Source: Chrysomallon squamiferum
Lineage: Eukaryota; Mollusca; Gastropoda; Neomphalida; Peltospiridae
Length of the DNA stretch: 64,000 nt
Direction: 5' to 3'
Assembly: GCA_012295275.1 (NCBI GenBank)
Contig: CM022675.1
Coordinates: 2,082,144-2,146,143 of the forward strand
The position numbers were made by a program, and so were the translations under genes. Positions 24,320 through 47,648 of the stretch are shown here, piece by piece. A model generated the notes under the pieces. That model made no database searches. It saw nothing but the letters and a program-made list of their open reading frames with translations, and was not told the DNA's origin. Numbering within the stretch: position 1 is the first letter of the stretch; each line of letters starts with the position of its first letter.

Positions 24320-25212
24320 CTGACTGACCATTGGTCAGTTTTGCTTCAGTTTCATTTCAGGTCAGCTCTACTCAGAACAGCATTAAATTAAAAACAAGTG
24401 TCTAGATCAGAAGATCTTACTTTGTTTGATCTTTCAACTGAACTCACTTAAAGTAACACTATGAAAGACAAGTGTTCTGTAATGTCAAAACAGAAATGAT
24501 TACTATTTCTAATGTTTCAACACAAAATGATAATTTTATGTTCAGACTATTGATAAAAAACATTGTGGCATTTGTAATTTTGATATTAATTAATGCAATG
24601 TTTCAGATATGAGGACATTTATATTATGTTTCAAATCTTATGGTTACATTATGTTTTTAACAAAAATTGTTACATCTAGTTAATGGAATGTCATAGTAGA
24701 GCATTTCAACTAAAAAGCATTATTATTAATTGGTATAATACTTGGATACTAATAAGGAATTTTATTTAATAATATTCTTCAGCAGATAACAGAAACAGTA
24801 TGTTTTTTTTTTTGTTTTTTTTCTTATAATGTAACATGAGAATATTTTAACAAACTTTAGAACTGATGAAGGTAAAGTAATTTTACAACATTTTAACAAA
24901 CTGTAGAACTGATAAAGCTAATGTAATTTTACAACATTTTAACAAACTGTAGAACTGATAAAGCTAATGTAATTTTACAACATTTGAACAACCTGGGTGA
25001 ATGATGGATCTTAGAGTCTGGAGTGTTACACAGTTCCAAACACAGCAGTTTTTTTCATGCAGATAACATAAGCCAAAGATGAAGAGCATTCCACATTTGT
25101 TTATCACTGATTGTTGTAACTCTGTTGTATCAAGAAACTGTTTCTCTTTTAAATCTTTGATATAACTGTTGTAACAGTACACAGTGTCAGCTTGGAAACT
25201 TATAATAATAAA
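24320..25212 (+). other. Probable 3' UTR of the RhoGAP gene with AATAAA at 25207
   Basis: No coding potential; AT-rich. It contains a short repeated phrase around 24880-24985 (ACAAACTGTAGAACTGATAA three times). AATAAA at 25207-25212 is a plausible poly(A) signal 888 nt after the stop; others exist at about 25868 and 26043. Confidence 0.35.
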
Positions 25213-28159
25213 ACTTATATAATTTGTTCAGATTATTTCAGCAAGTTACCAAGTGTACACAAACTGAAGAAGCTGATTCCAGTATATATCTGTACAATTA
25301 AATTATCTCAGTATATTTTCTATGATTTCAGATTGTTTTTTACTTAGCTTTGCTAATAACAAAATATAATTATAAAATAACAAACTTGAAAACAATCAGT
25401 GGCGGCTGACATATTCTCTTTTGTGGTGACATCAATTTTCAAACTGAATAATAAAACTGGAAACTCACTGAAACCAGGAATATTCTCAGCCCTCATAGGC
25501 CTTTTATTCATTTAATGAGTTTATATATATACAGATATATATATTCTTTTTTCTTTTAGATTAATAAATACTAACTGGCTTTGTCCAGATTGAATGTTGA
25601 GATTAATTGTAATAGTCAGAGAAACTTAACAAACTCTGTGACTCATACTCAGTTCTAATTCATGTTAGTCACTTCAGAGATTTTTATTACCTTTTCTTTC
25701 TAATTATTACAGTTTTGAAATACTCACTTGCTGTCTTCAGAATAGTTCTCTATGCAATCAAATAGATTTTTTTAATTTTTATCTGTATAGATAACATAAA
25801 CCAAGTATCGTTGATCTATGAGTTTTGTCATACATTTTAGAATTTCTTTTTTGATATATTAATAATAAAAGACTTTGAAAAACTATAAATATATGGTTTT
25901 TTTGTTTGTTTGTTTTTTTATTTTGTGAGATAACGATGATGCAGATTATTTTTTTTTTGTATTTATGTCAGGATATGATGTGACTACAATCATAAAATAG
26001 CCAATTTTACAAACTCTACAAATTATACCAATATGCAGGCATGCAATAAAACTATATCATTCATTTATATTTATTATTTTAAATGTTTTCTTTTACAATT
26101 TCTTTTAAATTTACACTCAATTATAGTTATAGGCAGGGTTTTCAGAAACTGCATATTTTTCATTGAACTGTATGATATAAAATGTTAAATGCAAATTTGA
26201 ATATTTGTAAAATGCTGCATGTCCATTCTTTAAATGTATATTTCTTTTAATTATGATTTGCATGTTTAATGTATGTATGGTTTATTATTATCATCAGCAT
26301 GATAATATATGAAGTTATGCATGACGATCAGTATGTTGTATGTTGATATGTATATCTGTGTGTATGTCCATTATTTTATATGATTGTTATAGATAAAATA
26401 GATTTAAAATAAATAAAATATAAAACAAACATACAAAGAATAAATACATATTTCCTTCTGTGATGTTGAGAAAAATCAAAATATAAGCCAGTAATTGCTA
26501 AGAAAACCAAAAAATAAAATTATAATAAGGAAATAAATTAAAATGTATATTTATTATAATGCTAAATAATGAAATTAAATAAATGAATAAATCAGAGGAA
26601 AAATATCCAGTTTAGTTATTTAATAACAAAAATAAAATAACTATACCAAAAAGGTTGAAGTATTATTGGTTTTCATATCAGGAAATTCTCAACATTTGTC
26701 ATCCAAGTTCTGCTAAGTCAACAATCACAGCCTGCTTGTCACCTGTCTACTTAAACTAGATATAACTTTTATATTTAAATGTAGCCTGCATCACATTTTT
26801 ACATGAACAAGATATTACATACCAGTTTTCTTCACAGTATTTGAATATGAAACTGATGAGCAGTAAGAAATATAGCAATTACAACACAATTGTCTAGTAG
26901 TTTTATTTTTGTATTATAATATTTTTTTAATTTTTTAATTTTACTGTGTAGTATTAATTAACAATGTATTTTAGAATTTTTAAAATTGTTTTAAAAAAAA
27001 TTGTTTTGTTATTATTAGTATTTTCTTAGATATACAGTGCATCAAATATATACATCATAATAAGATATTTTTATGCCAGCCTGCACTTTTATATTTTATA
27101 GGTAGCACATATGAAAACAACAAATTATTATTACTATTATTATTATTAGTAGTATTATTAGTATTATTAGTATTATAATTATTATTATTTTATTATTATT
27201 ATTATTTTTTTTTTATTATTATTATAATTATTATTATTTTAGTATTATTATTAATTTTTTTTTATTATTATTATAATTATTATTATTTTATTATTAAATT
27301 TTTTTATTATTATTATTATTATTTATTTATTTACTTTATTTGTTTATTTTTATTATTTTTTGTTTCAGAACTTTACAATTAGGGAAAAAACTCCATTAAA
27401 ATAGCGGCTTTAATACAGCACTATTATAATGAAGTTTTAATAATTTCTGAAATTAGCAATGTTCTTTTCTAATAAACTGTGAAACCTGATAGAATTATCA
27501 TTTTATTTTTAAAATATCAGTAAAAGTATTTACATTAGTGTTAATATGGATGTTTCATCTGAAACCAAGATTTGTTTCAAGCTTGACTGGTACATGATGC
27601 TGTTAAGAAGAGTTGTTTACAGCTAGACTGGTACTTAACATTGTTAACATGATTTGTTTACTGCTAGACTGGTACATAACAATGTCAACAAGCTATTATT
27701 TTCACTTAGACTGGTATATACACTGTTCACAATATTTGTATACAACTAGACTGATACATACTACTATTAACATGTTTTATTCTTTATTCACAAGTGGACT
27801 GCTACATCTGACAGTTCTGGATGTATTATGTTAAACAATAATGTAAGTCAACTTGTTTGTGTCACTGCAGTGTAACTTATTCTCTGTTTCATATTTTCAG
27901 TATTCTTTTTGTATAACTTTTTTTGAAATGAATATATTTACAAAAGTACTTTATGACTGTTTTTTGTTATTCTTGTTGCACTTTTGTTCGTTAGATAAGA
28001 GAAAGAAAAAAAATATCTGTATAATTTCACACATACAGTCCTTTTGAAAAACAGCAAAGCACAATATTGATAGAATATAAACATGCTTCACAATGCTAAA
28101 TTAAATGACATCTTTATTTTCATATTTGACTATAACGTGAAATTTTTATTTTATTTTAT

Positions 28160-28196
<37 letters not shown>

Positions 28197-28800
28197 TTAA
28201 AAAATAAATAAAAACAAAAACCCTGTCTGATATGGATCCTTTCTCTGCAGGAGTTAGGATGATGAAGTGAAGTTGTATTTTCAGATAAGTGGTGTGTGCA
28301 CTACACAGAGTAATACGTTAATTCTTGAGTACATCTATCCACTCGTCATATTTCTTTGATTTCTTTGAGAGAAAAGTTTAGAAAAGGTGCGTTAGTTCTT
28401 TCATCTACATCATATAGCTCTATTTTTGTGTGAAAACAATCTGAGAGAGAAAAGTGAAGTTTAAAAAAACAATTTAACAAAAAATGAACAAGGCTGAGTA
28501 GTTTCGTTTAGAGCTGCATTAGACGTGGACTGTGAGTGCTGGGTTGGAGCACAGACAGATTTCATCTACTAGTAATTTTGTGCTTTGCTAAAATGTCCAC
28601 TATTGTTTAATTTAACTTCATCACTCATAATTACAGGATCTGTAAAGGAAAAAGTGTAGGCACAAACACAACACCCATGCACGCACACACACACATGCAC
28701 ATACACAATAATACGCATACGCACACAAACAACATGACACAACAGAACATTAGAAAGAACGAAGAGCTTCCTTTTGTCTAATTTCTCTTTGCAGAAAGAG
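25213..28800. other. AT-rich intergenic DNA, no gene seen
   Basis: Very AT-rich with short TTA arrays (27127-27330, 28160-28193) and a loose repeat of about 55-60 bp at 27570-27800 built on CTAGACTGGTACATAAC. The stretch 28230-28330 resembles 49080-49160 (shared TTTTCAGATAAGTGGTGTG-like text), suggesting a dispersed repeat. I see no protein or RNA gene. Confidence 0.6.
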
Positions 28801-29000
28801 NNNNNNNNNNNNNNNNNNNNNNNNNNNNNNNNNNNNNNNNNNNNNNNNNNNNNNNNNNNNNNNNNNNNNNNNNNNNNNNNNNNNNNNNNNNNNNNNNNNN
28901 NNNNNNNNNNNNNNNNNNNNNNNNNNNNNNNNNNNNNNNNNNNNNNNNNNNNNNNNNNNNNNNNNNNNNNNNNNNNNNNNNNNNNNNNNNNNNNNNNNNN
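28801..29000. other. Assembly gap, 200 N
   Basis: Exactly 200 N. The round length suggests a placeholder gap of unknown true size. It lies just 3' of copy B exon 11, and the sequence on its left does not continue the copy A intron. Confidence 0.97.
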
Positions 29001-29019
29001 GTAGTTTTAACATAAACAC

Positions 29020-34728
<5,709 letters not shown>

Positions 34729-34798
34729 ATTTACTTTATACTGAAAAGAAAATTAAATAAATAAAAAAACAAACAAAGAAACAAACAAATTAATAAAT

Positions 34799-34839
<41 letters not shown>

Positions 34840-35469
34840 ATACCTATGATGTTATATTTTATGAATAGTATTGTGTGTATGTCTGTTTGTCTGTGTGTAC
34901 CCGTCAAATATGGGTGGTTTGTGATAATCAAAGATATGTCATAAAACAATAGAGTATTAACACAATCATTAACTGTTATGAAACATACTTTTTCTCAACA
35001 TCATTATATTATAAATTTATGTTTTCTACCTACCAATATGCACCTACTTGCGTACTTACAAACATACATACATAAACAAAAATAGTACACACAAATCTGG
35101 GGAATTTGCGCAAACTGACACCTTATCCAATATTCTAATTTGATTGCTATGTAATAGCTGGTACAGTCACTGTTCAAGTTAAACTAGCCGAGTTGTAGTG
35201 GTGAGTGTATGGACCAATCGAGAAATCAAAGTTAACAGAGCTCCTCAGTTGATGTCTTATGATCATATAGTTAGTCTTTAAAATAGCTTTTAAGATGATT
35301 TGGATACGTTTGCTGTTTCATGAGATAAATCAGAACCCATAAATTAGTTTAAATCAGATGCAAAAAACGCAGATGATCTTGAATGCACTGCATGAATATA
35401 TAGTAACGTGACAATATAATTACACTATAACATACACATTTACAGATGTCCTTGTATACGCACGTCCTG

Positions 35470-35940
35470 AAACTGTACAAACACATTGACTGAAGTAATG
35501 TACATATGTATTTACAGAAAGTGGACACTAAAGACGTTATGCAAATGACATTGACTGAAGTGATGTACATGTATATTTACAGAACGTGGACACAATAAAA
35601 GTTATCATAAATATTACATTGACTAAGTAATATGCATGTATATTTACTGAATGTGGACAGTAAAAAAGGATATCATACAAATTACATTGACTGAAGTGAT
35701 GTACATATGTATTTACAGAAAGTGGACACTAAACAAGTTATACAAATTACACTAACTGAAGTAATGTACATGTATATTTACAGAAAGTGGACACTAAAGA
35801 AGTTATACAAATTACACTAACTGAAGTAATGTACATGTATATTTACAGAAAGTGGACACTAAACAAGTTATACAAATTACATTGACTGAAGTAATGTACA
35901 TGTATATTTACAGAACGTGGACACTAATGAAGTTATAAAA
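35470..35940. repeat. Minisatellite of about 60-66 bp in the 5' flank of copy B
   Basis: About seven units of the same family as 16660-17410, at an equivalent distance from the copy B start codon. Copy number differs, so the array changed length after the duplication. Confidence 0.88.
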
Positions 35941-36489
35941 CAAGTTTACAGGCAACGGATGGAACAAATTTATCAAAGTAAAATGCGTGCTAATGTATAT
36001 AAAAGTGAGTACAATTGTCCATTGAATAACGTGCTTACATATAAATAATGCGTAGAGATATGTAAACTGATCTTCCTGCAAATGTACAGAAGTCAAACAT
36101 GCACATTTACTGAAGTAATGAATCTGGACATGTAAGCACACATTCACTGAATAAACGTACATACAAATGTACGCCCGCAGACACATATATTTGTTCCTGT
36201 ACAAGTATATAGAAAGTGTACACATTTATTTTAAGCAGTGATATACATACAAATGTATAGAAGGAATACATACATTTTTGAAGTAGGATACTTAGAAATA
36301 CCTTGAAAATGTCGATATACATTTACTGACGTAGCATACATACACATATATAGAAAGTGTACACACATGTATTGATGTCGCATATATACACATATAGGGA
36401 AATATCCACATACATTTATTGACGTACGATACATAAAATACATAGAAACAGGCAACATACATTCACCAAAGTAGTATACGTACAGATAT

Positions 36490-39519
<3,030 letters not shown>

Positions 39520-39520
<1 letters not shown>

Positions 39521-40340
39521 AAAATTTCACTGACAAAATATGAGCTGCTTTTATCGTAAAATATTAATGCCATAAGAAAATTAAAACACACACACACACA
39601 CATACAGAACAGAAGCCAACAAACAGCAAGCCATACACGACCAGTGAAGCATTTTCGTAGAGCAGTAGACGCGAGATGTCTCGAGGTAAAACTGTTTGTA
39701 TGTCTAACAAAAACTACGAGATTCGATGTATTATTATCTACACACAAATGTGAGACTTACTCTCGTAACGCCTGCAAGAGTTAGGTAATCTTAGGACGAT
39801 GTTTGAGTCTCTTTTCTTAATATTTTCAAAAGCACAATTAAAAATATCTGTAAAGTATCATCTTGTGTCTTAAAAATAAATAAATAATTAAATTAATCCA
39901 AAAAAAGTATCATAGATAATTAACATATAATAATAAAATGAATTGAAAATAATAATAAAAAATAGCTCTAACTAAACTCAACTGAAATGAAATAGAATAT
40001 ACTGAAATGAACAGCAATAACAAACTGAAAGACAGATGCATAGATAGACACACATAAAACAGAATTATAAAGAAGTAGATAAATGCATAGATGTATACAC
40101 TGAAAGTGTAGGTTGGTAGGTAGGTAGGTAGTCGAATATGATTTACATAGTCACCCAGATAACCAGATTTAAAAAATAAAAAATATCATACAAAATTAAC
40201 AAGCATAAAGAAATAAGTTTTGGAGGAAAATGTCAAGATGATCTTCAGACGCAGGTGACTCAGTTTGACAGTTTAACTATTTTTGTACGTCCATGACATA
40301 CATAAAACAGCTCAAAAGTGTTTGTCATAATACTTAGTGG

Positions 40341-40424
<84 letters not shown>

Positions 40425-40942
40425 CGCAGTACTAATATCCTAAATATATAAATAACACAGATACATTTAGACTAAGGTAAAGAAGAATAAAATAGAAGAG
40501 AAGAGAAGAAAATAAATAAACAATTTTTGTTGTACTGATCCTTTTTTATATTTCCTTCTATGTTAGGCAAATTATGTTTTATTTATCATCAAACTAAAAG
40601 TAATAAAATTCAATAAAAATAAAATAAAATAAAATAAAATATCATTCTTATTCTGGACTTTAAGAAAGAAAACAAACAATGAGAAAAGACGTTACATAGA
40701 ATTATGTACCATCATATATTCACTGGTCCAAAAGGAATCTTACACAAACACAAACACACACACGCACGCTGTAATTAAGTTTTTGATCTGATATTTAGTT
40801 GGTTATTATTATTTTAATCGTTTATTGATGCTGTCGTTACCATTACAATTACTGTTACTATTATTACTGCTACTACTGCATACTGTCAAACATGATTAAC
40901 ATAACCATTGAGGTAACGAAAACAAAATAAAATAAAATAACA

Positions 40943-40989
<47 letters not shown>

Positions 40990-41242
40990 ACAAATTAGAC
41001 CAGAAAAAGTGTCATACAAAATTGACATATAATAATAAAATACATTGAAAAAATAAGAATAAGGCTAACTAAACGAAATTGAAATGAAATAGAAAAATAT
41101 GGAATGAACAGGAATAACAAACTGACAAACAGAGGTGTAGATAAACACAGAGAAAACTGAATTATAAAGAGGTAGGCAGATGCATAGATGTATACAGGTT
41201 CGTAGATAAGTACTTAGTCAAGCATGATTAAAGTAACCAGAT

Positions 41243-41314
<72 letters not shown>

Positions 41315-41515
41315 ATACAGAATTAACACTCATAATAAAATACACTTTGGAGGAGAATGTCAAGATGTTCATCACACACAGCTGACTGAGAGTGAATGTT
41401 TTACTTTAATTTTATTTAAATCAGCCTTGATGACAAACGCGATAGAAACGAATATATCACTATATTTTTCTACGTCCCCGAGACACATAACATTTCTCAA
41501 AAGTGTTTGTCATAA

Positions 41516-41613
<98 letters not shown>

Positions 41614-44400
41614 GTAATCATAGTCTAAATATATAAATCCCACAGGTAAATCTACACTGAGCTAGAGTAGAATAAAATAGAATAGAGGGGAAGAAATAAA
41701 TAAACAATTTTAATTGTACTGAGGTTTTTTTTATATTTCCTCTGTGTTTGGCAAACTATGTTTTATTTTTCATCAAACTAAAATTGATAAAATGGAACAA
41801 AAATACAGTAAAATAAAATAAAACAGTAAATACAAATATATTACTCACTGATGTCGATGAAACATGGTGTTAAAATAAATTAATAAATAATAAACTTTTC
41901 TACTTGAAATAATATCACAAAACAAAGATTACATGTTAACAGTTACATTCAAGTATTAATTCTTTGTTTTCTACTGTGATGTTAATTGACTGTTTACACC
42001 ATTCGTCTGAAAATACAATTTCGTGTCATCTCGTAATCCCCGCTACGATAAGATGTGTTTTCTTTACTCTGTACTCAAACATCAGAAGATCTAATTATCA
42101 CAAAACTTTATTTATTGTCGTGTTGTTAATTGACTGTTTACATGAAATGTCTGCAAGCTCTCAGAGACAGTCTGTGTATTAACTTATGTCATTTTATCAT
42201 TCTTATTCTGGACTTTAAGAAAGAAAACAAACAATGAGAAAAAATGTTATAGAGAAGTATATATTATCATATATTGACTGGTACAAAATGAGTCTTAGTA
42301 TTAACATTAGTTTTAGAGTATCAGTAGTTGTACTGGTTGTAGTAGTAGTTGTAGCAGCAGTGTGTACATTCTGTGCTCTATTAAATAAGTTGAAACTGTG
42401 AATTAATTTACTGTAACATACATCGGTTTCAAAATGCAACAATATGGCAGACATGTTTGTGGACTACATTTAAAAAGAGACAAAACTAACACAGATCTCT
42501 GCTGATGAGTAACAAGACAGATTTCAGTCGTCACAGATCAGTGCTCTGAGCGTTGCTGGTGTTTTTTATGCTGTTACAGGTTGGTGACTTTAAGAAATTT
42601 CAAATCTGTTTACTCTTTACTTAGTACATTCTTCAAAATAGTGTTACACATTCACCGAAAAGTCTCATCATCTTTTTACGGATAAAAGTCCTGGAACATT
42701 AATAATACTAATAAAAACAAATAGTAAAGATGACAATAAAATATTTGACTCATTTCTCATTTCAGTATTATTTTGTGTTAATACAAAAGAAAACTACTAT
42801 TTCAATTTGCATGATTATTAATGTTGATGCCTCTACCACAACTTCTGTTATTTCTACTACTACTACTACTACTGCTACTACTACTACTGCTATTACTACT
42901 ACTACTAATACTAATAGTATTACCACTACTACTACTAATCTTAATGATAACAATAATAGCAATAACAATAACAACAACAACAATCAAATAAATCATAGTT
43001 TAGTTTATGCGTGTGTGTGCGTGTTTATACATATACGCCACACACACACAAACAAACACACACACACACTGTAATCAGTTTTTTTATTGGTATATTTTTT
43101 GGTTATTATTATTTTAATCGTTTATTTCTATTGCCGTTACCATTACAACTACTGTTACTATTGCATATTGTCAAGCATGATTAACATAACCTATCAGGCA
43201 ACGAAAACAAAATAAAATAAAATAAAATAAATGAATAAATGAATAAATAAATAAATAAATAAATTAGACCAAAAAGTTGCCATTGAGAATTAACATATAA
43301 TAATAAAATGCATTGAAAAAAAAAAATAACGCTAACTAAACTAAGTTGAAATGGAATAGAAAATATTGAAATGAGCAGGAATAAGAAACTGATAAACAAA
43401 GGTGTAGATAGACATATAGAAAGCAGAATTGTAAAGAGGTAGCTACATCCATAGATGTATACAGTGAAGCAGTGTAGGTTGGTATGTAGGTAGGTAGTCA
43501 AGCACGATTAACGTAGCTACCCAGGTAACCAGATTCAAAAATATAAAAAATAAAGTATGTCATACAGAATGAACATACATGATAAAATACAGTATGGAGG
43601 AAAATGTCTAGATGGTCTTCACACATAGATGACTCACAGTGAATATTTGACTTTACTTTAATTTACATCAGCCTTGGTGGTTAACTGGGTTAGAGTGAAA
43701 GTTTAACTATTTTTGTACGTCCATGACATACATAAAACAGCTCAAAAGTGTTTGTCATAATACTTAGTGAAATGTTAGGCAAATTATATTTTATTTATCA
43801 TCAAACTAAAAGTAATAAAATGCAATAAAAATAAAATAAAATAAAATAAAATAATAAATACAAATATATTACTCACTAATGTGGCTGAAACAATGTGTAA
43901 AAATAAATTAATAAATAATAAACTTTTCTACTTGAAATAATATCACAAAAGAAACAGTACATGCTAACAGATACATTCAAGTATTAATTCTTTGTTTTCT
44001 ACTGTGATGTTAATTGACTGTTTACACCATTCGTCTGAAAATACAATTTCGTGTCATCTCGTAATCCCCGCTACGATAAGATGTGTTTTCTTTACTCTGT
44101 ACTCAAACATCAGACGATCTAATTATGACAAAACTTTATTTATTGTCGTGTTGTTAATTGACTGTTTACATGAAATGTCTGCAACCTGTCAGAGACAATC
44201 TGTGTAATAACTTATGTCATTGTACAGTTCTTATTCTGAACTTTAAGAAAGAAAACAAACAATGAGAAAAGAGGTTATAGAGAAGTATATATTATCATAT
44301 ATTGACTGGTACAAAATGAGTGTTAGTATTAGCATTAGTATTAGAGTATCAGTAGTAGTAGTGGCTGTAGTAGTATAATTCTAAGATTGCCTAAACTCAT
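39520..44400. repeat. Block of repeats homologous to the copy A 5' flank (17.4-19.2 kb)
   Basis: R1 at 39640, then a TCATACAGAATTAA-type segment near 40190, GA at 40345, a second such segment at 41313 with TA (41246-41310) and GA (41517-41610) arrays, R2 at 41930, an ACT/AAC triplet zone at 42830-42985, a third segment at 43560 and R2 at 43970. The same modules occur once, in the same order, at 17.4-19.2 kb. No gene seen. Confidence 0.7.
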
Positions 44401-44827
44401 CCATGTGTTATGATAGTAAGTCTCCCGTTTTGTATAGATAATAATACATCGATTGTTGTAGCTGTTGTTAGAGACACACACACAGATTTAACTCCATACA
44501 TCTCGAGTCTACTGCCCTACGGACATGCTTCACTGGTCGAGTAGGTGTTATTTCTTGGTTTGTACCTGTATGTGTGTGTGTGTGTGTGCGTGTGTGTGTG
44601 CGTGTGGGTATATCTTATTTAGCCCTTGGTACACATTTTGCATGCTTAAATTTATTTATTTATTTATCTTTCTATCTATATACATGTCTGTCAGTGTAAC
44701 CATTTATGTCTTTTAATCCGTCCATCCTTGTGACTGTTTGTTACCGCATAACAGCAGCCTTGTCCGCAAGCATCATTTACTTAAGTTGTGCGAGGAGACA
44801 TAATTTATTCTCATTGATATTGTTATG

Positions 44828-44866
<39 letters not shown>

Positions 44867-44885
44867 CTGTTATTTATATATATTT

Positions 44886-44916
<31 letters not shown>

Positions 44917-44999
44917 TATATACAGCAAGAGCGATAGATTATGTATATATATGTATGTAGGGACACATACGAAGATAAACACACGCACGAACACAGGTA

Positions 45000-46340
45000 C
45001 AAACGAACTAATAGCAACGCCTACTCGACCAGTGAAGCATCTCTGTAGGGCAGTAGACTCGAGATGTATGGAGTTAAATCTGTTTCTGTGTTTCTAACAA
45101 CAGCTACAACACTCGATGTATTATTATCTACACTAATGTCAGACTTACTCTCGTAACAAACGTAAATAAACGTCAAAGCTAATGTCCTTTTTCTTAGTAT
45201 TTTCTAATACTCTTTAAATATCATTGCAAAATGTCATCTATTAGTTAGAAAAGAATGAAAATGATAATAATAATAAAAGAAAGAGAAAGAAAAGTAAAAA
45301 GTAGAAAAACAAAATAATAATAAATAAATAAATTAAACAAACAAAAAAGTAACCAACTAGAAAGGAACGAAAGTAAAATAAAAGGACAACAAATAAATAT
45401 AATGACCAAAAAGAATAATAATAACAATAACAACAAGATGAAAAAAGACAATAAATAGGTAGGTAGATAAATGAATGGAAGAGGAACGGGAGAAGAGATG
45501 TAATCACAAAACGTTGGGTAGATATTTAGTTACACACTTAGGTAGAAAATAGTAAGTAGGTACTTGCGTAGATGGTAGTGTCCATTGGTCATTAATGCAA
45601 AACGAAGATATAATCTATTCATTGTTTATTCATACGAATACTACTAATATTACTACTACTGCTGCTACTACCCTTACTAATATAACTAGAACTACTACTG
45701 CTTCTAGTGAAATATAATTAACTACCAGAATAACAAAAATGAAAGAAAAAATAAATAAGTAAATAAAGTAAAATAAACACTTGTCATACAGAATTAAGAC
45801 ACATAATAAAATACACAACGGAGGAGAATGTCAAGATGTTCGTCACTCACAGCTGACTGAGAGTCAAAGTTTTACTTTAATTTCATTTATATCAGCTTTG
45901 ATGGGCAAACTGAATTCAAACAAATATATCGTGTTATTTATGTTCGACTACGGGATAAGTAAATTCAAAAAAAAATTTTTCTTATAAATCTTAATAATAG
46001 AGAAAAAATAAATATAAGTAGAAACAATAATTCAAAAAATATATAATTAACACTAAACTAAAGTAAAGAAGAACAGAATACAATAAAAAACGTAGATATG
46101 TAGATAAATGAATAGACAGATGGGTAGAAATGTTTCTAAATAGAACACATGATAAAACGTAGGTAGGAAGGTTTGTAGTATTACTGCTATTACTAGTATT
46201 ACTATTACTTCTAATACATATATTACCATTACTATTGCTGCAATTGCACAACTTAAGTAAATGATGCTGGCGGACAAGGCTGCTTTATCCGGTAACAAAG
46301 AGTCACAACGATGGACGAAAGGAAAGATTGAAAGACACGT
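45000..46340. repeat. Macrosatellite-like unit 1
   Basis: R1 head at 45020, then AT-rich text with GAACGGGAGAAGAGATGTAA, ACTTGCGTAGATGGTAGTG and CGGAGGAGAATGTCAAGATG, ending near GATGCTGGCGGACAAGGCTG. This order recurs in the units from 51474 to 59333. Confidence 0.78.
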
Positions 46341-47551
46341 ATATAACAAGACGGTGGATTTACTGTAACACAATACAAATATGTAGAATATGAATATACA
46401 GAATTTGAAAAAAAAAAAACAAAACAAACAAACAAAAATCATTATTAAATTAACTATTATTATTATTATTATTACGTCTGTCTCTATTAAGGTTTTTATA
46501 AAGATAACTGGATGGTCCAGATTTGATAAGATATCCCTGGAAATAAGATTTCTTCAAAAACTTTAACATTGCTAGATTCGGACTAGATACTGTTAACTAT
46601 CTGGAAATGTTAAAAAAAGATCAAAATAATAAAAAATAAAAAATAAATAAATAATGAATAAATAAAAAGGCGGCGTTTTTTGTTTCTTTTTTTCACCTGG
46701 GATTTAATATCTTTCTATCTGAACAAACATAATTCTCTTTTTGAATAATAATTTAGTAAAAAGTCTTTAGATTTGCTACAATATGTATAAATTATATTGC
46801 ATTAAGCTGATCAAAATTACGCATAATTTACATATTATATTATTTTTACAACATGATTTTATTTCTTATCTTTTTTATCAATCGTTTTAATTATTTCTAA
46901 TTTAGGATATCGCCTACATGTTTGTCATCACCATTCGAAAGTAGATCATGTAGTACATACCTGACTACAAAAATGTGTACGAGAGTCTGAACTGAACTTT
47001 ATTTTTACACGCAATTAATACCAATATATCTGTAGCTATCTGCATCATCAACTTTGATTTTATCAGATCAAAAACACTTTCACCCTTTTTACAGTTTACT
47101 ATCAGTTTAAATTTCATGCAGTAATGATTTTTGCATATCTTGGTAATTATTATTTATTTAAAACTGAATTCTTTTGTTTTAAACTCTGTTAAGACTAGAC
47201 TGCAGAACTGAACAACAGCAACCTCAGCATAAACAAAAATCAAGAACTGAGGTAATACTATATCTGCTGATACGTCTTTTGTTACATAGAGAATATACAT
47301 ACATACATTTGATAAAGTCAGATGCATGATAATGTACAGACAACACAAACATATTAACTGAAGTAAGGTAACGTGAACCTACCTTGTTTCTTGTGACACT
47401 CACAAATGAAGCTTTGTCCTCACTTACACAGTTCAATGTGTTTAGAATAAAACATAAAACTGCATCTCACGATGTGTTTAGCTGTATTTATATGGTAAGC
47501 ACAAAGAAACCATCTTGTCCAATGAATAACTGGTTTAACTATTGCATCATA

Positions 47552-47648
<97 letters not shown>

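Noticed and set aside
24131-24331. 66-codon minus-strand frame
   Set aside because: Shadow of the RhoGAP exon on the other strand.
41964-42182. Conserved frame beginning MFSTVMLIDCLHHSS, repeated at 43992
   Set aside because: The conservation is from recent duplication of R2 DNA; the related copy at 18.9 kb does not keep the frame.
45781-45987. Recurring frame MSYRIKTHNKIHNGG in several places
   Set aside because: Lies in the macrosatellite-like units; starts are by chance and the frame ends differ among copies.
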